From contig JARGPO010000030.1 in the NCBI GenBank assembly GCA_029213075.1, positions 1 to 64,000 of the forward strand: 64,000 bases of DNA, read 5' to 3'. Numbering within the stretch: the first letter of the stretch is position 1; each line of letters opens with the position of its first letter. Source of the stretch: Legionellaceae bacterium. GTDB lineage: Bacteria; Pseudomonadota; Gammaproteobacteria; Legionellales; Legionellaceae. The translations under genes were made by a program, and so were the position numbers. A model generated the notes under the pieces. That model saw only the letters and a list, made by a program, of their open reading frames with translations, made no database searches and had not been told where the DNA came from. This document shows, piece by piece, positions 28,077 through 37,296 of the stretch.

Positions 28077-29831
28077 TCAAAGCGTTGGCATATCATTTGT
28101 TGGTGAGTCTTCCTCATTGGGGCTTTGTCTAATCACTGCCTCTTCTTTACCATTTTCGATAGCTCTCTCAAGAGGAATACATAACTTTTGCAGAGACTCT
28201 AAGGTATACTTTATAAAATCATAAAAAGGCACGTAATCTTTTGAGTCACAGACAAGTTTTAATAGGAGGGATGTCAAAAGAAAAACAGCAAATTGAAGCT
28301 TTTGTTCTTGCAATAACTCCGAAGAATGAAAGTTTAATTTATTTCGTGGTTTAACTTTGCAGAAGGAAAGATTTTTTTGTATTAAATCCATGCATTCTTT
28401 GTATTGCTGTGTATCAAGGGATGATTTCAACTTCATGCGTAGATTAGAAACTAATACTTTTGCTTTGGTTCTATCACTATATTCACCACTAGATAATATT
28501 TTTTTTGCTGCTTTGCTATATACAAGTCTATCAACTAATGTATTTATATCGGCATATCTCTCACCATGTTTATCTTTAATGTTCGATAAAATGATATTTT
28601 GAATAGACTGATAGGCATGCTCTCTAAAATCTTTACCTGACTTATACGCATGACTAAATAATTTTTCATTAAATTGTGCGGCGGTTTGCTCATCTTGAAA
28701 AATAATATCCGCTTCTTTTGAATAATATGTTCCCTGAACATCAAGAGGGGTGGAGCCAGTAATAACAACACGATCATCAAAGCACGCGAACTTACCATGA
28801 ACTTCGTTAGACTCACCTTTTTTTTCGGTAATCTCTCCATTTTTTCTAGTTGACCAGTGAACTTTTAAATTATGTGATTTTGTCCTATCTATTAACTTAA
28901 CCAAAGTTTGCACACTTTTGCTGTTTGTGCCACCAAGCATGGATTCAATATCATCGTTAAATTTTTTACTCATTAATATCTGAACTTCAACATTTCTATC
29001 GCATGCATCTGCAAGTGCTTTTATTACATCAGGGTCATTTAAATTTGGAGTAATAATTTTTATAGATTTTTTTGAACTATTGATAGCTTTTAATAGAGCT
29101 ACTTTTAATGGACCCTTATCATTTGTATACAGTAGTGGATTGCCGTTGGCTTTTTTTGAAATAAATGCAATAGGGATATTAGCTTCTGAGGATTTTACGG
29201 ATTGTGTTTCTTTTGGTTCCATTTTATTTTCTTTATCGCAGATTTTATTCCATGAGCGAACAAAATCATTTCTAACTTCATTCGCAAAAGCGCCTTTAAT
29301 CAGAGTCCCTGTCTCAAGAAGTCCTTCGTCTCCTCGATTATATTTCGATGCTTCTCCTCCCCGAACAATTGCCGTTTCGCTATCAACAATTATTAATTTA
29401 GAATGATATGATCCAAATGCCTCTGCTTGATGGTAACTTAAATTAACTTTAAAAAACTCATCATTCTCTGGAAAATTATCTCGTAAATCACCAGAGGCAT
29501 TGGGTTTAAATATCCTTTCAGGAATAGCTCCTCGTTTATTCAATAAAATATTTACCGTAACAGGTTTTTTGCTTACCCTTGCTTTTTCTTTAATTGATTT
29601 TAACGCCTTGCTTATCTCATCATGACCTTCTGATGGAATATCATATTTATAGGATTGAATTAAAACTTCGTCTTTCGCACTAGCGATGACTGCCCCAGGA
29701 ACTTTATTATTATCTTTAGTATTCATTGGCGTTAATGATCCAGTCGCTACTTCGCCATATGACACCTGTTCAAATAGGGGGCTATTGGTTTCTTCTAGCG
29801 CTGTAAATATTTCTTGTATATCTAGTGACAT
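28077..29831 (-). CDS. Phospholipase D-like protein with two HKD motifs, putative effector
   Basis: Two HxKxxxxD motifs define the PLD superfamily: SYHSKLIIVDSETAIVRGGE (H143, K145, D150) and EVHGKFACFDDRVVITGS (H345, K347, D352). Both are complete, so hydrolase or transphosphatidylase activity is possible in one chain. There is no N-terminal signal or membrane segment. The last 190 residues are an extra helical domain not part of PLD, and the C-terminal tail is acidic and Ser/Thr-rich (NEEDSPTNDMPTL), as in many type IV effectors. AAGGAAG precedes the ATG. Substrate and secretion are unknown. Confidence 0.8.
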   Translation of the reverse strand: MSLDIQEIFTALEETNSPLFEQVSYGEVATGSLTPMNTKDNNKVPGAVIASAKDEVLIQSYKYDIPSEGHDEISKALKSIKEKARVSKKPVTVNILLNKRGAIPERIFKPNASGDLRDNFPENDEFFKVNLSYHQAEAFGSYHSKLIIVDSETAIVRGGEASKYNRGDEGLLETGTLIKGAFANEVRNDFVRSWNKICDKENKMEPKETQSVKSSEANIPIAFISKKANGNPLLYTNDKGPLKVALLKAINSSKKSIKIITPNLNDPDVIKALADACDRNVEVQILMSKKFNDDIESMLGGTNSKSVQTLVKLIDRTKSHNLKVHWSTRKNGEITEKKGESNEVHGKFACFDDRVVITGSTPLDVQGTYYSKEADIIFQDEQTAAQFNEKLFSHAYKSGKDFREHAYQSIQNIILSNIKDKHGERYADINTLVDRLVYSKAAKKILSSGEYSDRTKAKVLVSNLRMKLKSSLDTQQYKECMDLIQKNLSFCKVKPRNKLNFHSSELLQEQKLQFAVFLLTSLLLKLVCDSKDYVPFYDFIKYTLESLQKLCIPLERAIENGKEEAVIRQSPNEEDSPTNDMPTL

Positions 29832-30094
29832 ATTCTTCCTTTAGAATATAGAGTCAAGATATATATATTGTAGTATATTTTTGTTACACATGCTGACCGA
29901 GCAATAAAATATTAGTGTTTATTAAAATAAAAAATCACCAAAAGTAGTTGTTGTTTATTTATATTTGAGCATGATATACTGTGCGATTCCACCCCGATAA
30001 ATGCTCAACATAAAATCACTGTGAAATTTTACTTGCCATTTCATTCGGTTTTATGTACAATTCGCCCCACATCCAGCTACCTTTACGGTTTTGA

Positions 30095-32482
30095 ATGAGA
30101 GAGCACAATGAAGAACAAATGTATTCTGAAGCTCTGCTCGAGCGCCTATCAATTGATCGCCCTCATCTTGTAAAAAGTTTAAACGAGCATAATCTCTTCT
30201 ATAAATATGCAGCCACTGTATATGCAATAGAAGATGCTATTAGCTACTCTTTTGGAAATCTCAAATTAGCCTATTCATTAATTGCCTCCTACGAACATCG
30301 TAGCGATGCTAACGCATCAAAAGAATTCCACGCAGGAGAACTAACACCTGTTGGGCTTGGAATTACCATTTCAACAGTTGTTCTGCTAATGCTATTTCTT
30401 GGTTTAGGCACATATTTTGCTGATGATAAAGACCTCGATGAAAATTATGTTAAATACTATATTGTCAAACTATCACCATATCTAAGAGACGTACTTCAGG
30501 CTATAAAATGGGCTTATAAAGGTCTTAGATCGGCGCTAAGTGTTGTCTTTTATTTTATTGGTAATCCGGAAGTAATGTATAATATTTTACTTCCTATATC
30601 ATTAGGTCTAGCAGCCGTGGCTGTAATGAATAGAATTTACATTCGGTCAAGCAGAAACGCTCGTAAAGAAAAACAAAAAGAAAATCGTGCTAAATGTCAG
30701 AAATTATTCGAAAAAAGCAGTAGCATTGTCTTTAGAACAGCTCCTCCTAAAGAAAGTGAATATGAAGATCTGTATCAAAGCTCGTTAATTTATATAACAA
30801 AAGACGATGGAACGCCAAACGAAGTCCATCATGTTGTCCGGGGAGACGATGGGACCTATAAGTTAGAAAATCTAGATATTGGCAATGATATTATTAAATT
30901 TGATGAAGCAATCAGATTTTTTCATAGTGAAAACATATGTAAAAGTCTAAGCTTTCATTTCATTGATGATAAACATAAAAAATTATACTTTTTATCCGAA
31001 TTACCAATCACGCCCCAACATGTAGAACCAAGCCTAGCAGAAAGAACTTTCAAAGTTGATCTCAGATATGCAAATTCACTCATTTATCTAGAAAATCCAG
31101 CCATAAAATCACAAATAGGATTGTACGAGATAGATGAACAAGGTTTTGCAAAATTATCAGCAAAAAACGCTAACTTTCAAAAGAAACTGGCTATAGAAAG
31201 AAATGATAGGCAAACATTAGCCATTAAACCAAAGCAGCTTGAAGCTTTAATTCTAGCAGCGAACCTTAATAGCAAAACGAATATAGATTTAAGCTATGAA
31301 GATTGGAGCAAGTTTAAGTCTGAAACTGAAGAGACATATACTCCAGAAACAAAAGATCTCATCTCTCTTTTTGCAGCCGTAATTCTAGGATCCTTACTTG
31401 ATGGAACATATTTTTACGTAGGTGTTTTATTCATAACTCACCTAAACCCAACAGCATTTATAACCGCACTTTCTTTTGCGGCAGTTATGATAGTTACTTG
31501 TCTAATAGCTAGAATTTATGAAGAGTATGATTATCAACGAACATATACGATAACCCAAATTGAAGTAAAACTTGCAGCGACACAAGCCGAGTGCCGCATG
31601 TTAGGAGTTGAAATTGAGAGACTAATAGCTCGGTCAAATGATCCTGAATTAGGAGGCGATGAAAGAAATCAAGTATTACAAGATATAACAAAGAAAATAC
31701 AATTATTGAAAGAAGAAGTAAAAAACTATGACAAACAACAAAAAGAATTAGAAAAAAAAGTAGTGTTTTCTAGAGGTTCAGCATTTTTAGAGGGTTTAAG
31801 AAACGGGTTATCTTCACAAGGCATAATTTCCTGTTTGATGTTTTTATCTGTAACAATAATGTTGCTTTGTGGGACTACTTGCCCACCTGTTTTTTTAATT
31901 ACAATGCTAGCCGTTAGTCTTGGAGCACTTATTGCCTCAACTACTCGGTATATCATGTGTTATAGACAATATGAGCAAAGAATAAAACCTCTAGGTAATA
32001 TTTCATTTGCTAAATTTGATAGCGCTCAAACTGACACTGATAAGTTAAACGCACTACTTGGTGTAAAATATTCTCTTGATGAAAGAGAAATAGAAAAGCC
32101 ACCAGATTTATACGCCCAAAAGAAATACGAGGTGGCTCGAGTAGGTATATCTGGATTTACCAAGGCTCAGAAAAACTTCACGGAATTTAGTTATATGAAT
32201 CCAGACCACAAGGACTCATGGGCACTTATGGTTGTATCTTTAGTATTTTCAATCGGGATGTCGGTAGTATTTACCTTTCGTGGCATAAAAAAAATGTTTT
32301 CTGATTCAGATAAAGAGGATAAAACTCCAAAAAACAAGAGCTTGAGTAGTGTTCCAGCTGAAGAAAGTGACAAATCATGGTACCAACAAGCTATGAACTT
32401 TTGGTCAAGCCCTAAAGTTGATCCTTCTTCGTCAACAACATTGACACAAACTACAAATATCAGTGTTAATAGCTATTATTAG
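30095..32482 (+). CDS. Large polytopic membrane protein with central coiled coil, putative effector
   Basis: I do not recognise this 795-residue protein. Hydrophobic segments occur near residues 85-115 (LGITISTVVLLMLFLGLG), 150-185, 425-475 (two or three passes), 575-625 (two passes) and 705-725. Between the last blocks lies a coiled coil rich in Lys/Glu (KIQLLKEEVKNYDKQQKELE). The tail is Ser/Thr/Asn-rich. There is no signal peptide. The start is uncertain: ATG at 30095 or in-frame ATG at 30119, neither with a strong ribosome-binding site. A host-membrane effector is one possibility. Confidence 0.55.
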   Translation: MREHNEEQMYSEALLERLSIDRPHLVKSLNEHNLFYKYAATVYAIEDAISYSFGNLKLAYSLIASYEHRSDANASKEFHAGELTPVGLGITISTVVLLMLFLGLGTYFADDKDLDENYVKYYIVKLSPYLRDVLQAIKWAYKGLRSALSVVFYFIGNPEVMYNILLPISLGLAAVAVMNRIYIRSSRNARKEKQKENRAKCQKLFEKSSSIVFRTAPPKESEYEDLYQSSLIYITKDDGTPNEVHHVVRGDDGTYKLENLDIGNDIIKFDEAIRFFHSENICKSLSFHFIDDKHKKLYFLSELPITPQHVEPSLAERTFKVDLRYANSLIYLENPAIKSQIGLYEIDEQGFAKLSAKNANFQKKLAIERNDRQTLAIKPKQLEALILAANLNSKTNIDLSYEDWSKFKSETEETYTPETKDLISLFAAVILGSLLDGTYFYVGVLFITHLNPTAFITALSFAAVMIVTCLIARIYEEYDYQRTYTITQIEVKLAATQAECRMLGVEIERLIARSNDPELGGDERNQVLQDITKKIQLLKEEVKNYDKQQKELEKKVVFSRGSAFLEGLRNGLSSQGIISCLMFLSVTIMLLCGTTCPPVFLITMLAVSLGALIASTTRYIMCYRQYEQRIKPLGNISFAKFDSAQTDTDKLNALLGVKYSLDEREIEKPPDLYAQKKYEVARVGISGFTKAQKNFTEFSYMNPDHKDSWALMVVSLVFSIGMSVVFTFRGIKKMFSDSDKEDKTPKNKSLSSVPAEESDKSWYQQAMNFWSSPKVDPSSSTTLTQTTNISVNSYY

Positions 32483-32506
32483 TTTTTATTTAAATAAAAT
32501 ATTTCA

Positions 32507-32830
32507 TCAACTAGAAGAGCTGCTAAATTTTAAACCTATAATTGCAACAATAATTAAAACTATACAAGCGATACGAACAATATTTACCGGCTCACCAAAA
32601 AAATAGACTCCATAGATAACTGTTCCAACAGCACCAATACCAGTCCAAACAGTATATGCGGTACCCATAGGTAAAGACTTTAATGATTGAGATAACATAA
32701 AAAAGCTAAATCCCATCGCCACAATCGTGAGTATTGATGGATATACTTTAGTGAAACCCTCCGTATATTTAAGACCAACAGCCCAAATTGTTTCAAAAAC
32801 ACCGGCTAAGATTAAACATAACCATGCCAT
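32507..32830 (-). CDS. gdx: Small multidrug resistance family guanidinium exporter (Gdx/SugE)
   Basis: A four-TM protein of 107 residues. FETIWAVGLKYTEGF has the conserved TM1 glutamate, LPMGTAYTVWTGIGAVGTV is the SMR signature, and IACIVLIIVAIIGLKF is the last helix. The WAVGLKYTEGF and GTAYTVWTGIGAVG forms match SugE/Gdx rather than EmrE, so guanidinium export by proton antiport is expected. The ATG at 32830 is chosen because GGTGG stands 5 nt upstream and the family length is 105. It is convergent with the preceding membrane-protein gene. I see no guanidine riboswitch in its leader. Confidence 0.9.
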   Translation of the reverse strand: MAWLCLILAGVFETIWAVGLKYTEGFTKVYPSILTIVAMGFSFFMLSQSLKSLPMGTAYTVWTGIGAVGTVIYGVYFFGEPVNIVRIACIVLIIVAIIGLKFSSSSS

Positions 32831-33007
32831 GGTCGCCACCAAAAGTAGATTTAGTCTACTGTCAATCTTAGACTTTTGTATCTGATTTTACAAGACTAAC
32901 AGCAGAGTAACCTAATATGGACTAATGCGATCATTCTACTTATATACTTGCTTGTATGTACAAATTAAGTATAATATTTCTTTTTTAAATTATAGGTAAA
33001 TTTTAAT

Positions 33008-34573
33008 ATGAGAAGTACATTAGAAGCGCAACAGGTGGATCTAGTTAAGGCTTCACAAAGTTATAAACCAGATGCTTTTCCAGAAAAATTTCGCTCTGCT
33101 TATAAAGATCTTATGCCTGAATTCAAGAAAATAGTTCAACAACATGGTTCTTATAATAAAAAATCTATTCATGATTGTTATTACCACACACTACAACATG
33201 TATTAATAGATACTATGTTAGAGGGTTTTAAAAACAGACTTATTGCAAGTGGTTTAACAAATACAAATAATGGTTTTATATTAAAAAGGCTAATTATGTT
33301 TATTAAACATCCATTATTTGCAATTTCAGCAAGAATTCTACAACAAGGTTTAGATGATATAGATGAACATATTATTCCATTTGTCAGTGACACAACAGAA
33401 ATATTTACACAATTACTTAACGAATATCTACAAGAAAAAATAGAACAGGAAAAATCAGAAAGAGGTGAAAATCGTCTTTTGGTAAATGAAGATAGAAGAT
33501 TACGAAGATTAGATAGTTTAGCGCAACTTTTAGAGTTAAATTCACGTGTTTCTGTGTGTTCGGCTGTTTCTATTTATGATGAGAAATTATTACTTGCCGT
33601 TAATAATTCCGGGAATACTGAAAATGATGAAATATTACACTTAACATTGCAAAAACTAAGGATGATTAGAGATTTTATAAAGGTAAAGCAGAGTGTAAGA
33701 GTAGCCGCTCGAGAAAGCTATGAAACAGAAGAGTTCTTTTATCAGGAAAGTTTGAATACTATAGCTCCAGATGACGAGATTGAGCAATTTATTGCTGAAC
33801 TACAAAGCATAAGTACTTCAACTCAAGATCTAGAAGCACTTAAAAAAGCCATAAAAAAACTTCTGAAAACTTTTTGTCTAGATAACGGTACCTTTTCTGA
33901 TGAGGAAAGAGCGGTATTTCTGCTAGGTCAATTTACTATACTTCTTCCTGAATCGAGGAAATATACAGTCGCAGGAACTAAGACACAAAACTCTTACCTA
34001 TTTATGAATAAGTATTTAGTTTCAGATGAATATACTATATTTGGGCCAGAAACTCAGGATGTTGGTGATTACCCTTCTTATTTATCTAGACTTCACTTGC
34101 ATGCAGAACAACTTATTTTAAAGTTTTTAATTGGAGCAGGTTATACAGAGGGTGTAGTTGGTATATCTAAAAGCTGTTGTTTAGACTGCCATAACGTATT
34201 TCAAAAAGAAGAACATAGAAAGTTTATCACCAGAGGCACAAGTGGGGTTAATTTTCCTGGTACTGTTGAAATACATACTTCGAGTTTTAGAGAAAACGTT
34301 GGCTCACCTTCACGCAAAGAAAAAATTTGTGGTCAGCATGAAAGCCCCGATGATACTCCAGGAAGCAGTGAAAAAAAGGACAGTCGATTTTTTAAAAGAG
34401 CTAAAAGAGAAGAGTCAAATATAGAGACGATAATAGAATGTGATTCAGATTCCTCATTTTCATTCTTGAATTCATCATCGTCTAGCTCATTGTTGGATAA
34501 CTCACTAAATACAAGTACAACAACAGATGTATCAACTATAGATGAAGAATTTTCAACTCCCAGATTTAATTGA
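33008..34573 (+). CDS. Deaminase-superfamily protein (OTT_1508-like), putative effector
   Basis: A cytidine-deaminase-type zinc site is present in this 521-residue protein: HAE at residues 365-367 in RLHLHAEQLILKFL, then ISKSCCLDCHNVF with CxxC at 391-394. Upstream, VSVCSAVSIYDEKLLLAVN (181-199) could be the first strands of the fold. The pattern HAE, then G-x-S-K-x-x-C-x-x-C, resembles the OTT_1508-like group found in intracellular bacteria and fungi. The N-terminal 170 residues are helical. The C-terminal tail is low-complexity Ser/Thr/Asn/Asp. A toxin or effector role is inferred; substrate unknown. AGGTAA lies upstream of the ATG. Confidence 0.6.
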   Translation: MRSTLEAQQVDLVKASQSYKPDAFPEKFRSAYKDLMPEFKKIVQQHGSYNKKSIHDCYYHTLQHVLIDTMLEGFKNRLIASGLTNTNNGFILKRLIMFIKHPLFAISARILQQGLDDIDEHIIPFVSDTTEIFTQLLNEYLQEKIEQEKSERGENRLLVNEDRRLRRLDSLAQLLELNSRVSVCSAVSIYDEKLLLAVNNSGNTENDEILHLTLQKLRMIRDFIKVKQSVRVAARESYETEEFFYQESLNTIAPDDEIEQFIAELQSISTSTQDLEALKKAIKKLLKTFCLDNGTFSDEERAVFLLGQFTILLPESRKYTVAGTKTQNSYLFMNKYLVSDEYTIFGPETQDVGDYPSYLSRLHLHAEQLILKFLIGAGYTEGVVGISKSCCLDCHNVFQKEEHRKFITRGTSGVNFPGTVEIHTSSFRENVGSPSRKEKICGQHESPDDTPGSSEKKDSRFFKRAKREESNIETIIECDSDSSFSFLNSSSSSSLLDNSLNTSTTTDVSTIDEEFSTPRFN

Positions 34574-34582
34574 TATACAGGT

Positions 34583-34602
34583 GGGAGTGTTTAAACACTC
34601 CC
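34583..34602. other. Perfect 20-bp palindrome downstream of the deaminase gene
   Basis: GGGAGTGTTT pairs exactly with AAACACTCCC 10 bp after the stop codon. It lies between two convergent genes and could act as a transcript-end hairpin, but no T-tract follows on either strand. Confidence 0.5.
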
Positions 34603-34676
34603 AAGAGCCCTGGGTCCGGGGCTGTAAATAACTCTGGGCTAATAGTATGGACCCAGATCTACTCCTCATTAAAACG

Positions 34677-34711
34677 CCGATCTGGTTTGCTTCGCGATGC
34701 TCGTAATGACG
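34677..34711. repeat. REP-like sequence of the CGTCATT-CGAG-GCGAAGCAA type
   Basis: Read on the minus strand, CGTCATTACGAGCATCGCG is followed by AAGCAAACCAGATC. This resembles a short dispersed sequence (CGTCATTGCGAGC...GCGAAGCAA) that recurs between genes in many bacterial genomes. Only one copy is seen here, so membership in a family is based on resemblance alone. Confidence 0.35.
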
Positions 34712-34752
34712 ACGGACCTATAAATAAATTTGTGTAACTACATCTTTATATC

Positions 34753-36927
34753 TTATTTTCGATTATTAGGAGATGCTTGTGAAGAAACGCTTTCTTGTGG
34801 TTCTAGCCTTAAAGAACTTAATAAATCTTCCAGTTCAAACTCACGAGGAAATTTAATCTTTTCATCAACAGAACTACCGTTATTTAAATTAAAAAGTTTT
34901 AAAATACTTTCCTCAATCTTTTCTCTATTCTGAGATGTATGACCAGAATCAGTAGACAGATAACTCGTCAACTCACTATTTATTGTTTTCAACAACCCTT
35001 TTGCTTTACTTAAGAAAACAGCTGTAGGTTCATCTCCCTTTCTCTGAGCAGACTTCAGAGCAAATCGTATTTGTTTTAATTCTTTCTCTATCTTCTGACC
35101 CACATCAGACAGCAATAAACTAGAAGAGAATAATCCTTTTAATTCATCTAAGTTAAAAGATGTAGGAACCTGAATCCCAGGCATTTCATCAGTCCCTTTT
35201 AACTCTGGGTAATCACGATTCATAAACTCGATAGAAAAAATTAAAGATAATATTTCGGTCTTTATATTTTGAGCTTGCGGAAGCATACCAACAGTATTGT
35301 ACAATGCATAATTTTGTATAGCACCATGTAACCTATCAAGCAGCCCATAGGCCCTATTAATATACTTAACAGGACGAGGAGCGTCAGTTGGTACTTCCGT
35401 TGCAATAGCTGCACTATCCCCCAAAATTTTAATATCACTCATTATTCTGTAATTAATCTGCATTAAATCATAATCCTTAGCATTTTGTAGCCCAGTTTTT
35501 CTATCAAGAATCCCCGAGCCGCTCGAAATCTTCTCTTTAAGACGTTTTGATTTAGACTCAAAAAATGTGTGCGAAGAACTATTTCGACTTCTTACAGAAC
35601 TATCTGATGAGCGGCTTGATGATTGAGATCTTGCTGAGTTTGGGGATATTTCAGAGGGACTATCACTTCTCAAACTTGAAGAACCGGATAATGATGAAAC
35701 TTCCGATGTCACATCATCTAAAGCATGAGATAGACTCGAGGATTCAGTATCGTTATCCGTCTCACTACTACCCCCCTTTTCGTGCATATTTTCAACAGTT
35801 AAAGAGATTTTAGGTTCCTGAGGTTGGTTTGTCATTTCAGAAGATGAATTAATCAAGCTAGTTACCTCTAATTTTAAATCAGACTGGTTACGCTCCAGAT
35901 CAAATTTTGTGTTTCTTAATTTATCCCTCTTTGTATATAACTCATTTTTTTTTAACTTAATAGACTCTATTTTTTTGTTAATTCCATCTTGCTCAGTATG
36001 ATATTTTTTCAATTTACCATCGCATTCTTTTAAAGATTCTTCTATTTGGAGCAACGACTTATTTAACTCAGATATTTTTTGTGCGTTCTGTGAATATGTC
36101 AACTTTTCCTGCAACTGCATTATCTCACGAACTTCCTTATCAACATCTTCTATCTGTGTTGTGCATTTTTTAACCTGATCTTTGCAAAACGTTATATTGT
36201 TATTTGCCTCTTCAATATTTGTAGCCAATATTAGTTTTGGATCGGTTATAAATGACATGAAACGTAAAAAATCAATAACCGCTGAAACAAAAACACTACG
36301 TGCGGACTCAATTGATATTTGCGTGGATAAGTCTGCTTTATAAGCATCAGATTGCTTTGTTATATATTGAATTTTATTTTCTTGACGTTCTAGAAGCTCA
36401 CCTATAAATTGTCTCTGTTTCTTTAAGACTTCAAGCTCGGGCTTTTCTTTCAATAAATTTAATAACTTTTCTACATCCTCAACATATTCCTTAGCAACCG
36501 ATGAGAATCGCTCCTTTAATTTAGATAACATATCTACAGTTTTCTTAGAAGTATCTTGAAATAAACGCTCATTTTTTTGCTGGAGAAGTTTTATATTAAG
36601 ACTCATCTCAAGTAACTTCTCTTCGAGAGCTTTTTTTTCTGAAAGCAGGCCTTCAGTAGATATTTTATTATTTATAGCGTCGATATCATCGTTTAATTTC
36701 GAAATCTCTTTATCATAATAATTTATAGTATTTTTAGCAGGATTCTCTTTATCACCTTGCAATTTGTGTAAATCATTTGAAATATTGTTTATTTGTCTTG
36801 ATAAATCATCTATTAGCTTACCTTTCTCAGCAATTTCCTCTGCAGATTTTTTAGTAATTACGGGAGTGCGGCCTTCTTTAACAACTGAGTTATAAGCATA
36901 CTTTACAAAATCAGACATAGCCTTCAT
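34753..36927 (-). CDS. Large coiled-coil protein, putative effector
   Basis: No family is recognised in this 724-residue protein. Residues 25-365 are almost continuous Glu/Lys/Leu heptads (for example SELNKSLLQIEESLKECDGK), typical of a long coiled coil. Residues 375-470 are extremely Ser-rich. A second helical part from about 480 to the end includes LHGAIQNYALYNTVGMLPQA. There is no signal peptide; one short hydrophobic stretch (FVSAVIDFLRFMSFI) interrupts the coil near residue 210. Start at ATG 36927 with AGAGG 5 nt upstream; ATG 36918 is also possible. It is probably a secreted scaffold-like protein, by inference from composition and neighbours. Confidence 0.6.
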   Translation of the reverse strand: MKAMSDFVKYAYNSVVKEGRTPVITKKSAEEIAEKGKLIDDLSRQINNISNDLHKLQGDKENPAKNTINYYDKEISKLNDDIDAINNKISTEGLLSEKKALEEKLLEMSLNIKLLQQKNERLFQDTSKKTVDMLSKLKERFSSVAKEYVEDVEKLLNLLKEKPELEVLKKQRQFIGELLERQENKIQYITKQSDAYKADLSTQISIESARSVFVSAVIDFLRFMSFITDPKLILATNIEEANNNITFCKDQVKKCTTQIEDVDKEVREIMQLQEKLTYSQNAQKISELNKSLLQIEESLKECDGKLKKYHTEQDGINKKIESIKLKKNELYTKRDKLRNTKFDLERNQSDLKLEVTSLINSSSEMTNQPQEPKISLTVENMHEKGGSSETDNDTESSSLSHALDDVTSEVSSLSGSSSLRSDSPSEISPNSARSQSSSRSSDSSVRSRNSSSHTFFESKSKRLKEKISSGSGILDRKTGLQNAKDYDLMQINYRIMSDIKILGDSAAIATEVPTDAPRPVKYINRAYGLLDRLHGAIQNYALYNTVGMLPQAQNIKTEILSLIFSIEFMNRDYPELKGTDEMPGIQVPTSFNLDELKGLFSSSLLLSDVGQKIEKELKQIRFALKSAQRKGDEPTAVFLSKAKGLLKTINSELTSYLSTDSGHTSQNREKIEESILKLFNLNNGSSVDEKIKFPREFELEDLLSSLRLEPQESVSSQASPNNRK

Positions 36928-37065
36928 ACAAACCTCTGACGTCTAATATTTTAATACAAACATACTTAAAATATAGGACACATAGTTTAATATAGCAACA
37001 CTTGGCTCTATTAGATAATTATTTAGGCTGCAGTCTATCTGCTTAATATCATAAGCTATGCCCCT

Positions 37066-37293
37066 AATGGTGCTGCATTAAGCGGCGTCATTAGGTCTCG
37101 GGGTATCTCTAACAAAAATTTTAGTGAATTGTTGCCGCCAACTGAAAACACAATACCCCCTACCTCCGCCTACTTGGTCCGACTTGTTCGGACCATCTAG
37201 GGAATTTAAGAATAAATCTGGCTGATACCCTGGATAAACAAGGGTAAGTAGGAGTAAGGGGGGGGTAATGACGCCACTTAAGGCAGCGCCATT
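37066..37293. mobile_element. MITE-like element with 28-bp imperfect terminal inverted repeats
   Basis: The arms 37066-37093 (AATGGTGCTGCATTAAGCGG...) and 37266-37293 (inverted: AATGGCGCTGCCTTAAGTGG...) match at 25 of 28 positions. Between them lies a single copy of the same modular sequence as at 9794-10412: one 39-bp-type unit at about 37161-37199, with a perfect dyad TGGTCCGA / TCGGACCA, followed by the hairpin module 37216-37262. There is no coding frame. The right arm lies 3 bp past the lhgO stop codon. The 369-bp gap 36928-37296 contains nothing else recognisable. Mobility is inferred from the structure. Confidence 0.55.
37216..37262 (+). repeat. Dispersed hairpin element, copy 3
   Basis: AATCTGGCTG leads to a 21-nt hairpin at 37226-37246 (arms TACCCT and AGGGTA), then AAGTAGGAGTAAGGG. 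It aligns with the copies at 9794, 10367 and (inverted) 51895 and is preceded by AATTTAAGAATAAATCTGG, as in the array-side copy. Confidence 0.7.
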
Positions 37294-37296
37294 AAG

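Noticed and set aside
32831..33007. Guanidine riboswitch ahead of the gdx gene
   Set aside because: No ykkC, mini-ykkC or ykkC-III core motif could be found in the leader.
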